From assembly GCA_946479055.1 (NCBI GenBank), contig CAMLEX010000193.1, positions 1-8,148 of the forward strand: DNA of 8,148 nt, written 5' to 3'. The translations under genes were made by a program, and so were the position numbers. The notes under the pieces are model-generated. The model did not search any database. It was given only the letters and a program-made list of their open reading frames with translations, and had not been told where the DNA came from. Below are positions 1 to 5,855 of this stretch, in pieces (position 1 is the first letter of the stretch; each line of letters opens with the position of its first letter). This DNA comes from an uncultured Bacteroidota bacterium. Lineage in GTDB: Bacteria; Bacteroidota; Bacteroidia; Chitinophagales; Chitinophagaceae.

Positions 1-111
1 ATCGAGCATGCCCTGAATGCCGCGCACCTGTCCCTCAATGCGACGCAGGCGCGTTTTGGCTTGATCGATCAGCTCTCGATCCGTGGTGGTCTCTTGCGTT
101 AAGGTAGCCAT
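1..111 (-). CDS. CsoR/FrmR-family metal-sensing repressor, N-terminal part (cut by window edge)
   Basis: The first 37 codons of a minus-strand gene start at the ATG complementary to 109-111 and run off the left edge without a stop. The peptide has a short polar head ([10 protein letters not shown]) and then [15 protein letters not shown], the helix-1 signature of the CsoR/RcnR/FrmR family (DUF156), small all-helical repressors of copper, nickel or formaldehyde response genes. The metal-binding Cys/His residues lie beyond the edge, so the ligand cannot be assigned. An AAGGAGG sequence (complement of 129-135) lies 17 bases from the ATG, rather far for a ribosome-binding site, yet no start codon lies closer to it. 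A matching CsoR-type operator sits just upstream, which supports autoregulation and control of the divergent thioredoxin-like gene. GC content is clearly higher than in the rest of the window. Confidence 0.85.
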   Translation of the reverse strand, partial: MATLTQETTTDRELIDQAKTRLRRIEGQVRGIQGMLD

Positions 112-133
112 TGCAGTGCTCTTAGCTGCCTCC

Positions 134-163
134 TTGACATACCCCCTAGGGGTATGTTAACAT
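134..163 (+). promoter_or_regulatory. Sigma70-like promoter of the thioredoxin-like gene
   Basis: A perfect -35 hexamer TTGACA (134-139) is followed by an 18-base spacer and a -10-like TAACAT (158-163, 4 of 6 consensus bases). The CsoR-type inverted repeat fills the spacer, so bound repressor would block RNA polymerase. This is a classic bacterial sigma70 layout and unlike the TAnnTTTG boxes seen elsewhere in the window. A minus-strand counterpart, TTGACT (complement of 176-181) with TAACAT (complement of 154-159) and a 16-base spacer, could drive the divergent repressor gene. The two -10 boxes overlap at GTTAAC. Confidence 0.6.
137..157. promoter_or_regulatory. CsoR-type operator (inverted repeat)
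   Basis: A perfect 9-base inverted repeat, ACATACCCC (137-145) and GGGGTATGT (149-157), is separated by CTA. The TACCCC...GGGGTA core is the known type of GC-rich operator bound by CsoR/RcnR/FrmR-family repressors. It lies directly between the divergent repressor gene and the thioredoxin-like gene and overlaps both predicted promoters. Operator assignment is from family knowledge and position; the inducing ligand is not determinable here. Confidence 0.75.
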
Positions 164-189
164 ACGGTCAGACAAAGTCAAGTCCCCAC

Positions 190-195
190 AGGAGG
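190..195 (+). promoter_or_regulatory. Strong Shine-Dalgarno site that sets the thioredoxin-like start
   Basis: AGGAGG ends 6 bases before the ATG at 202. It fixes that ATG as the start and argues against the in-frame ATG at 154, which lies inside the operator and before any likely transcription start. Such a strong site is unusual for Bacteroidota genes and is absent before the other genes in this window, in line with a foreign origin of this end. Confidence 0.75.
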
Positions 196-201
196 AATTC
201 C

Positions 202-639
202 ATGGCTAAGCCCAAAGAAGTTACCGACACCGATTTCGATCAGGAAGTTCTCAAAGCCGCAAAGCCGGTTTTGGTCGACTTCTGGGCACCCTGGTGCGGC
301 CCCTGCCTGGTTGAATTTCCTGAATTTATTACCATCAACCGCATGTACCGGGGAAGAGATTTTGAATTTATCAGTATTTGCCTCGACGACAGTACCAAAA
401 AAACAAAAGCATTAAAGTTTCTCCGGGCTAAGCAAGCGTCGAATAAAAACTATCTTTTTAATATGGACAATAAGTATGCATTAATTGAAGCTGTTGATCC
501 AAACTGGCAGGGAGCACTTCCCTATACCTTAATTGTAGAGCCAGGTGGAAAGATCGTTTATGCCAAACAGGATCTGATCGATCCCGCAAAGATCAAACAG
601 GCAATTGTTGATCACCCTTTAATAGGCAGGTATTATTAA
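202..639 (+). CDS. Chimeric thioredoxin-like protein: TrxA-type N-terminus joined to TlpA-like C-terminus
   Basis: This 145-residue protein has the thioredoxin active site WCGPC (Cys32, Cys35) and a LPYT motif whose Pro107 would be the cis-proline beside the active site, so a full thioredoxin fold is conceivable. Residues 1-35 ([19 protein letters not shown], then FWAPWCGPC) read as a cytoplasmic housekeeping thioredoxin with no signal peptide. Residues 36-145 (LVEFPEF, then [38 protein letters not shown]) read as the second half of a secreted TlpA/AhpC-type thioredoxin-like protein of Bacteroidota, normally preceded by a signal peptide and about 30 or more further residues. GC content drops from about 55% (181-300) to about 39% (361-600) around the CxxC codons. 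The expression signals belong to the N-terminal donor. Redox activity is expected from the motifs, but the gene may not exist as a unit: a contig chimera at a conserved motif is the leading explanation. Recognition as thioredoxin-fold is firm; the integrity of the gene is doubtful. Confidence 0.6.
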   Translation: MAKPKEVTDTDFDQEVLKAAKPVLVDFWAPWCGPCLVEFPEFITINRMYRGRDFEFISICLDDSTKKTKALKFLRAKQASNKNYLFNMDNKYALIEAVDPNWQGALPYTLIVEPGGKIVYAKQDLIDPAKIKQAIVDHPLIGRYY

Positions 640-662
640 ACTGTTTTTATTTTATGAATGCC

Positions 663-700
663 TATAATTATTAAGAATAAATCTTCACACAATAATTATA
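663..700. repeat. AT-only inverted repeat after the thioredoxin-like gene
   Basis: TATAATTATT (663-672) and AATAATTATA (691-700) form a perfect 10-base stem with an 18-base loop, starting 24 bases after the stop at 639. The stem has no G-C pair and no clear T-run follows, so it would be a weak terminator at best. It may only reflect base composition. Confidence 0.35.
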
Positions 701-949
701 ATACTTAAAACTTCGGTTGAGATGTTTGGCCTTCATTATCATATTATACATTATAACTACCTCATGAATAATGACATGACCTTAATAAAAATATTTCTAA
801 GCGCACAAATATTTCTTTCTGTCAAATAAGCATGACTTATTTTCAGTAAACTATTTTGTAAGGTATTGTCATGATTTCCATCTATCTACACATGTAACGT
901 AGATTTCCTAGTATCAAAATGCTATGACATACGGATTTTGCTGAGTAGG

Positions 950-999
950 TTTGTCCCAGTTGTAACATACATCAACAAAGTACACCGTTCCGGGACAAA
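950..999. repeat. Inverted repeat with 34-base loop
   Basis: TTTGTCCC (950-957) and GGGACAAA (992-999) are perfect 8-base arms around a 34-base spacer, about 150 bases before the transglycosylase gene. The left arm overlaps the TAGGTTTG box-like sequence at 946-953. It could be a hairpin in an upstream transcript or a paired protein site; no T-run follows. Function unknown. Confidence 0.35.
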
Positions 1000-1146
1000 T
1001 GAAAAAACCTTAACAACCGTACCCCCCGGATCAAACACAGTACTCATCTTCCAATATTCTATCGTTAAATTTCTTCCTCTCTCCTATGCTTAACATTTAA
1101 TCCAAACCCTCAGGGTCGGCATTGTTTTATTTTAAAAATAAATACG

Positions 1147-2076
1147 ATGTTGAAAAGAAAACTACTCCGTTCAGGTCTTTTTGCAAATGGTTTATTGATC
1201 ATCCTTGCTGCAGTTCATGCAACAGGTACTCAACAATCATTCGATGCTTCACAACAAAAAATCGCTGATTCAACCATTCAATGGGTGAGCTTTGATGAAG
1301 ACCTTCTGCAGTTTAACGGTCTTTCTGAAACAATCGCTGCGGAAGCTCCTAAAATTGGTTTGCGCAAGGAAGCGATGAAATTTGCCAACACTTACCTGGC
1401 AAAAAACAGTGAGCTATTGCAAAAGATAAAAGAAAAATATCCTGCTTATTTCCGGATCATGGATTCTGTTTTTAAGAAGTATGATCTGCCGATGGAATTA
1501 AAACACCTGGCTATCATTGAATCGCAATTAAACACAAAGGCAAGATCCCACGTAGGAGCAGTTGGTCCCTGGCAATTTATGCCAACGACAGCACGTCTTT
1601 TAAAATTAAAAGTCAGTACCAGGTATGATGAGCGTACCCATTTTTACAAAAGCACCGTAGCCGCAGCGAAATATCTTCGTGACCTGCATAAATTATTTGA
1701 CGACTGGTTGCTGGTTATTGCCGCCTATAACAGTGGTCCCGGTCCTGTTTATAAAGCAATAAAAAAATCAGGTAGCCGTAACTTCTGGAAGCTTCAATAT
1801 TTTTTGCCTGAGGAAACAAGAGGACATGTAAAAAAATTCATCAGCACCCATTATTATTATGAAGGCCGTGGTGGTGTTACCACGTCAACCAAACAGGAAG
1901 TGACTATGCATAGAAAAACAATGCTTGCCTTTGCGGAAAAACATAATCAATTGCTGAAAGAAAAACAAGCTGGTTTACTTACAGAGGAAGACAATACTAC
2001 TGATAATTCAGCTAAAGACGAAACGATAGTTGCTAAAGCTAATACGATTGCCGCATTAAAACCGGAAGAAAAATAA
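1147..2076 (+). CDS. Secreted lytic transglycosylase, MltD-like SLT domain without LysM
   Basis: This 309-residue protein is predicted to cleave the MurNAc-GlcNAc bond of peptidoglycan in the periplasm, forming 1,6-anhydroMurNAc ends. It has an N-terminal export signal (basic MLKRKLLRSG, then a hydrophobic stretch to about Ala25) and a helical linker, with the catalytic domain at about residues 100-240. The goose-lysozyme/SLT motifs are clear: LAIIESQLN with catalytic Glu125, GAVGPWQFMP (137-146), AAYNSGPG (192-199) and a tyrosine-rich HYYYEG end. Family MltD proteins often carry C-terminal LysM repeats that bind peptidoglycan. Here the tail (about 245-309) is short, charged and rich in Lys, Glu and Asp, with no LysM seen. 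There is no lipobox, so it is probably soluble periplasmic or membrane-tethered by an uncleaved signal. The leader is A/T-rich without Shine-Dalgarno, normal for Bacteroidota. It is transcribed alone, convergent with the phospholipase gene. Confidence 0.9.
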   Translation: MLKRKLLRSGLFANGLLIILAAVHATGTQQSFDASQQKIADSTIQWVSFDEDLLQFNGLSETIAAEAPKIGLRKEAMKFANTYLAKNSELLQKIKEKYPAYFRIMDSVFKKYDLPMELKHLAIIESQLNTKARSHVGAVGPWQFMPTTARLLKLKVSTRYDERTHFYKSTVAAAKYLRDLHKLFDDWLLVIAAYNSGPGPVYKAIKKSGSRNFWKLQYFLPEETRGHVKKFISTHYYYEGRGGVTTSTKQEVTMHRKTMLAFAEKHNQLLKEKQAGLLTEEDNTTDNSAKDETIVAKANTIAALKPEEK

Positions 2077-2105
2077 CCCCCCTTATTCACTTAAAAAATA
2101 TTGCC

Positions 2106-2155
2106 GCCCTTCAATTGTTGATCAAAAAGGTTATCGATTGAAGGGCAACTTTTTA
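2106..2155. terminator. Bidirectional terminator between convergent genes
   Basis: GCCCTTCAAT (2106-2115) and ATTGAAGGGC (2137-2146) form a perfect 10-base stem with a 21-base loop, followed on the plus strand by a T-rich stretch (ACTTTTTAC, 2148-2156). On the minus strand the stem is followed by TATTTTTT (complement of 2093-2100). It sits 29 bases after the transglycosylase stop and 12 bases after the phospholipase stop, so it can serve both genes. The loop is longer than typical. Confidence 0.7.
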
Positions 2156-2158
2156 CTT

Positions 2159-4696
2159 TTATCCAATATTTCCCATCGCCGGATCCGTACGGCTAAACTC
2201 GCCTGTTTCAACCCGGCCTGCATAACGCTTTTCAAACTTTTTAGCGCCGCCTATCTTAATTGTAAAATCATACCATCCATAACTTTTGCTGCAATCAAGA
2301 ACAATAGTAGCCTTGTCTTTACCAGAACCCTTTTTACCCAAAGACCTTTTACTGCTACTGTTGTTATAAGCATTGTCTTTTAATTCCACATTATAGGATT
2401 GATCAGCAGATTGGTTAATTATTCTTAATTCAATATTACCCGAAAGTTTTTTTGTATTCATTTTTTTACATGAATATTCACAAACAATATTTACAGCCGG
2501 ATCGTTAACATCCCCTCTGAACTCACGAAAGAATCCATTAGGCCCGTTTACCCTGAGATGATAATTTTGATTTTCAAATTCATTGAGATTCCATTTATCC
2601 GTTATCTGATCGCCTGCTGCTACTGCATAGTTGCGGACGCTCAATTCATTACCAACCTGCGCATAAACATTAAACGGTGAGCCTGCTGCCAGTTGTCCGA
2701 AAATTTCATTTTCCGCTGCAAACTTTATGTCGAATGTTTTTTTATCAGCATTTATCTTTCCATCGGCATACAGCTGGTAAGGTAAAGGGCATGATGAACG
2801 AGTGCCATTTTCCTGGCGGGGCATCATGGGAAATGACGACGGTTTTTTATTTATTTGTTCAATTTCTTCCTCTGTCAATTGTTTATAACCCGATGGATCT
2901 TTTTTGAATTGCGCTTTATGAATGCTTTCATAAAAAGAATCTTTTTCAACAGAAGATGGTGCAGTTATTTTTTCTCCATTGTATGGCTTGAAGACGGACG
3001 TTAAATCGCCGCAAACAGTACGACGCCAGGCAGAGATATTTGTTTCTTCTATTTTTTTGCCAATCTTGTTGCCCAGAAATTTTTCCATGAACTGCAGAAT
3101 GGATGTATGATCAAACACTTGTGAACAAACAGCTCCACCGCGGCTCCAGGGTGATGCAATAACAAGTGGAACCCTGTAGCCAAGCCCAATAGGACTTTCA
3201 CGGGCATACTTTTCTTCTGTTCGCTTCAGATCCTGCTCCAGGGATATATACTCTACTGAGGTATCTATTCCTTTTGATACTAAGCCTGTACCTGGCTTAC
3301 GGGGATGAGGAGGAACAAACGGAGGCACATGATCAAAATATCCATCATTCTCATCATAGCAAAGTATGAATATTGTTTTCTTCCATACTTCTGGTTTTTT
3401 TGTAAGAATATCCATTACCTCAGATACATACCATGCTCCATACCACGGCGCACCGGGATGATCAGAAAAATTTGAAGGGCCGACTATCCATGATACGGCA
3501 GGAAGGTTTCCGTTAATTGTATCTTCCCGGAATTGATAGAGTACATCACCCTTGGGAACTTTCATTTCCCTTTCTGTATTTTCATCTTTGTATTGCAGCA
3601 TAGTTAGCTCACGATAATGCGGATCTTTGCTATTAGTAGCAAATGCTTTGGTATGTAAGTTTTTTTCGTACTGCGATAATTTTTCAAAATTTTCTTCCGA
3701 CCATCTATGCCTGTTTTTTACTCTCTCCAGCAATGCCTTTTTACTTTTTAATTCTTTATTTATTTTTTCCGCTTCTTCACTTGCTGGCGGCAATGTTTGC
3801 AGTTTACTTTCCAACTCTTTTATCTGTCCCGGAACTATGCCTTCCATCTTTTGCAGGTAACTGCGATGAGTAGATGAAAACCGAACATTATATTGAGAAA
3901 ACCATTCAATCGGATTGTCTGTAAAATTTGCCAACCATGAATCTTCATCTTCATCAAACCCGGATTCAATACTTATCTCATTCTGATATATTTTCCAGGT
4001 TATCCCATTTTCTTCCAGTCTCTCCGGAAAAGTTTTCCAATTCACTTCCTTATCGTAGTCAACATTGCTGTTTGATACATTTGCCTGCGCTGTGGAGTTT
4101 TGTTTTTCCCTGATCGTTCCTGTCCATAAATAAAGCCTGTTTGGTGTAGTGCCTGTTAGCGAAGAACAAAAATTCTGATCACAGACAGTAAAAGCATCTG
4201 CTAATGAATAATAAAAAGGAATATCTTCGCGGTTATAAAAACCTAATGTTAACGGTACTCTTTCAAACCCTTCATGACCCGATGCTTTTGCGAGCAGCCA
4301 TTTATCATACTTACCTTGATTCCTGGCATCTACCTGGTCCGTCCATGAATGTGGAAGAGATCCCAGCCACGTAGCTTTCGTATCCTTCATATTCAGCCGG
4401 AATGGGATATAGGTTTCACCTGCATCATTCTTTTGCAGCCATGCTAAATTTTTATCGGGCATCGAAATAGTTCTTGGATCATTAAATCCACGTACCCCCT
4501 GCAAGGTGCCATAGCAATGATCAAACGAACGGTTTTCCTGCATCAGGATAACAATATGTTCAGCATCAAGATAAGTGCTGCCTGGCATTGGATCAATAGA
4601 CAATGCTCTCTGAATAGATGGAGGTAATGTATTGAATAGCCCCGCACCACCTGATAACAAAGCAGCTTTTTTAATAAAATCCCTTCTTGTATTCAT
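2159..4696 (-). CDS. Tat-exported phosphocholine-type phospholipase C
   Basis: This 845-residue protein belongs to the bacterial phosphoesterase family (PF04185) and matches phosphocholine-specific phospholipase C in architecture. Such enzymes hydrolyse phosphatidylcholine or related lipids to diacylglycerol and phosphocholine outside the cytoplasm. The N-terminus MNTRRDFIKKAALLSGG is a twin-arginine signal (Arg4-Arg5). The catalytic domain carries ENRSFDH (54-60), TGTTPNR (181-187, the likely phospho-accepting Thr region), SDHPG (411-415), YDENDGYFDH (447-456), PLVIASPWSRGG (510-521) and FDHTS (528-532), all expected metal and active-site blocks. A charged helical stretch at about 280-345 is probably coiled coil. 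Two small beta domains of the DUF756 type fill about 637-730 and 735-835. The ATG at 4696 is chosen because it puts the Tat motif at the N-terminus; the in-frame TTG at 4720 is part of the probable promoter box. Substrate (phosphatidylcholine, sphingomyelin or other) is not decidable from sequence. Confidence 0.92.
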   Translation of the reverse strand: MNTRRDFIKKAALLSGGAGLFNTLPPSIQRALSIDPMPGSTYLDAEHIVILMQENRSFDHCYGTLQGVRGFNDPRTISMPDKNLAWLQKNDAGETYIPFRLNMKDTKATWLGSLPHSWTDQVDARNQGKYDKWLLAKASGHEGFERVPLTLGFYNREDIPFYYSLADAFTVCDQNFCSSLTGTTPNRLYLWTGTIREKQNSTAQANVSNSNVDYDKEVNWKTFPERLEENGITWKIYQNEISIESGFDEDEDSWLANFTDNPIEWFSQYNVRFSSTHRSYLQKMEGIVPGQIKELESKLQTLPPASEEAEKINKELKSKKALLERVKNRHRWSEENFEKLSQYEKNLHTKAFATNSKDPHYRELTMLQYKDENTEREMKVPKGDVLYQFREDTINGNLPAVSWIVGPSNFSDHPGAPWYGAWYVSEVMDILTKKPEVWKKTIFILCYDENDGYFDHVPPFVPPHPRKPGTGLVSKGIDTSVEYISLEQDLKRTEEKYARESPIGLGYRVPLVIASPWSRGGAVCSQVFDHTSILQFMEKFLGNKIGKKIEETNISAWRRTVCGDLTSVFKPYNGEKITAPSSVEKDSFYESIHKAQFKKDPSGYKQLTEEEIEQINKKPSSFPMMPRQENGTRSSCPLPYQLYADGKINADKKTFDIKFAAENEIFGQLAAGSPFNVYAQVGNELSVRNYAVAAGDQITDKWNLNEFENQNYHLRVNGPNGFFREFRGDVNDPAVNIVCEYSCKKMNTKKLSGNIELRIINQSADQSYNVELKDNAYNNSSSKRSLGKKGSGKDKATIVLDCSKSYGWYDFTIKIGGAKKFEKRYAGRVETGEFSRTDPAMGNIG

Positions 4697-4717
4697 AAAC
4701 CAATGACGTATGTTTTT

Positions 4718-4725
4718 CAAATATA
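4718..4725 (-). promoter_or_regulatory. Bacteroidota -7 box for the phospholipase gene
   Basis: On the minus strand TATATTTG matches the Bacteroidota sigma-ABfr -7 consensus TAnnTTTG exactly. Transcription would begin a few bases downstream, giving a leader of roughly 16-18 bases before the ATG at 4696. No clear TTG lies at the -33 position, so the match is partial. The box contains the TTG that would otherwise be read as an upstream start codon. Confidence 0.5.
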
Positions 4726-4825
4726 GATCAATGAAGTATGGCTTTTGCTTATCGCTTCATTAAAAAAACATTACCAGGGAATTATCAATATTGAATAGTG
4801 AGTGAGAAACATAATAAGAAATAGT

Positions 4826-4848
4826 AAAGGTGATTATACTTCACTTTT
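4826..4848 (-). terminator. Weak hairpin at the end of the DUF6089 gene
   Basis: AAAGGTGA (4826-4833) and TCACTTTT (4841-4848) are near-complementary arms (7 of 8) around a 7-base loop, overlapping the stop codon of the minus-strand gene. In that transcript one pair is an A-C mismatch, and the T-run after the stem is short and interrupted (CCTTTACTATTTC). It may aid termination before the phospholipase promoter, but the signal is weak. Confidence 0.3.
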
Positions 4849-5623
4849 ATTTACCCAGGTGAACAAGTAATTTGATCCCGTTAAAAAAATACCAGTCTTT
4901 TACATTGGGATTTCCCCGCTGATCGCCTTCTCCTTGTGGGAAAGGAGGTTTTGCCCTGTAAGCTAACTCTACCGCTTTAGGGCCTTTGGCAGCTAATAGT
5001 TTCTGAGGATCTACATAAGTTGTACTTACGTCATCAAGATAGTCTGTAAATAATACCCTGTAGCTAATTTCATAAACAAGATCCCATTTTTCATTAATGT
5101 TCACTTTCCATCCGCCACCAAATGGCAGACAAAATTGCGTTCGTGAATAAGGCTTCCTGTTTGAATAGCCTGCCAATCCCTGGCCTTCGGTGCTCAAAGG
5201 TTGCAGGTATGTTTTTTTATTATCCTTATCAAATGTATAAGGGTTGAAATGAAACACTCCTACACCTCCAAAAACATAGGGATAGGCATAAAAAATTTCT
5301 GGCTCTAATAAATTGTACTCAACACATATACTACCTTCTAATATCTGACTTTTAAAATTCAGGTTACGGGCATGTATATCCGCCTGGGTATTATTTTTAT
5401 CGTTAGCCGCCACTTTTGCCAGCATGATACCTGTACGGACCACAAAATTATTGTCGAAATTATATTTCAGATTAGCACTGAAAGCGGGCCTGATGTATTT
5501 GAAAATAAAATCGTTTTGAGTTAGGTCTCCTTTATAGCACGATACGCCAGCCATTACTTCAGCTTCCCATTGACCATAGCAGGAGCTGGTCACAAAAAGA
5601 AAAATAACAACACAGAATCTCAT
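4847..5623 (-). CDS. DUF6089-type outer-membrane beta-barrel protein
   Basis: This 258-residue protein has a signal peptide (MRFCVVIFLFVTSSCYGQ, probable cleavage near Gly17-Gln18) followed by alternating amphipathic strands with many aromatic residues, typical of a small outer-membrane barrel. Blocks typical of the DUF6089 family are GVSCYKGDLT (26-35), RPAFSANLKYNF (45-56), FKSQILEGSICVEYNLL (90-106), YPYVFGGVGVFHFNP (114-128) and DLVYEISYRVLFTDYLDDVS (181-200), with WYFFNGIKLLVHLG at the C-terminus. The family is common in Chitinophagia/Sphingobacteriia; its biochemical role is not established. The start at 5623 places the signal peptide first; extending to the in-frame TTG at 5731 would put 36 residues of non-signal sequence ahead of it. 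Cys15 in VTSSC is a poor lipobox, so a lipoprotein is less likely. It shares a strand with the phospholipase gene, but 150 bases containing a promoter-like box separate them. Confidence 0.82.
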   Translation of the reverse strand: MRFCVVIFLFVTSSCYGQWEAEVMAGVSCYKGDLTQNDFIFKYIRPAFSANLKYNFDNNFVVRTGIMLAKVAANDKNNTQADIHARNLNFKSQILEGSICVEYNLLEPEIFYAYPYVFGGVGVFHFNPYTFDKDNKKTYLQPLSTEGQGLAGYSNRKPYSRTQFCLPFGGGWKVNINEKWDLVYEISYRVLFTDYLDDVSTTYVDPQKLLAAKGPKAVELAYRAKPPFPQGEGDQRGNPNVKDWYFFNGIKLLVHLGK

Positions 5624-5855
5624 AACTACAATTATTTCGTTTACGTTGAATAGCTGACACACTGAATCAAAAAACAGGGAGTATAGTTTCAAAGGGGGAA
5701 GATAAAAATAGCATTTTTTTAAATAGTACAATTCCGTGGGTATTCGCTGCCGATTTAAAGCACACGGGAGAAATTCAACGTTTCTTTGCTATATTTAATT
5801 TTACAAAATCTACTTTCCCGTAAAACTAAAAATCGATAATACTTTGACTGTAGTC
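5624..5855. promoter_or_regulatory. Divergent intergenic region between DUF6089 and glutaminyl cyclase genes
   Basis: These 232 bases should hold promoters for both divergent genes. For the plus-strand gene a candidate pair is TTTG (5785-5788) and TACTTTCC (5811-5818), which matches TAnnTTTG at 6 of 8 positions with a 22-base gap. No good box is visible for the minus-strand gene. The stretch 5701-5730 is A/T-rich. Confidence 0.35.

Larger units (their letters stand above)
640..1146. other. AT-rich intergenic region, 507 bases, no gene found
   Basis: No open frame with plausible start, length and composition is present on either strand, and I see no tRNA or recognisable RNA family. GC is about 32% over 661-1140. 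It contains two inverted repeats, listed separately (663-700 and 950-999). A TAnnTTTG match, TAGGTTTG at 946-953, lacks a TTG at -33 spacing, and TAAATTTC at 1066-1073 is a near match closer to the transglycosylase start. Neither is strong enough to call as its promoter. Confidence 0.6.

Noticed and set aside
154..201. Upstream ATG extending the thioredoxin-like frame by 16 residues
   Set aside because: It lies inside the CsoR-type operator, upstream of the predicted transcription start, and lacks a ribosome-binding site; the ATG at 202 has AGGAGG at ideal spacing.
190..205. AGGAGG followed by overlapping EcoRI and NcoI-like sites (GAATTC, CCATGG), resembling an expression vector
   Set aside because: The upstream sequence is a natural-looking divergent operator with a repressor gene, and I recognise no longer vector sequence; two six-base sites can arise by chance.
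831..873. CATGAC and GTCATG arms with a 31-base loop, and repeated ATGACAT words at 772-778 and 923-929
   Set aside because: Arms of six bases in AT-rich DNA are expected by chance and the words show no regular spacing.
2138..4113. Plus-strand open frames of 61-81 codons across the phospholipase gene (2138-2383, 2677-2907, 3627-3860, 3643-3873, 3928-4113)
   Set aside because: They are antisense to a strongly supported gene, show no family motifs, and two of them overlap each other.
5764..5821. ACGGGA and TCCCGT inverted repeat upstream of the glutaminyl cyclase gene
   Set aside because: Only six bases per arm with a 46-base spacer; too weak to call a site.
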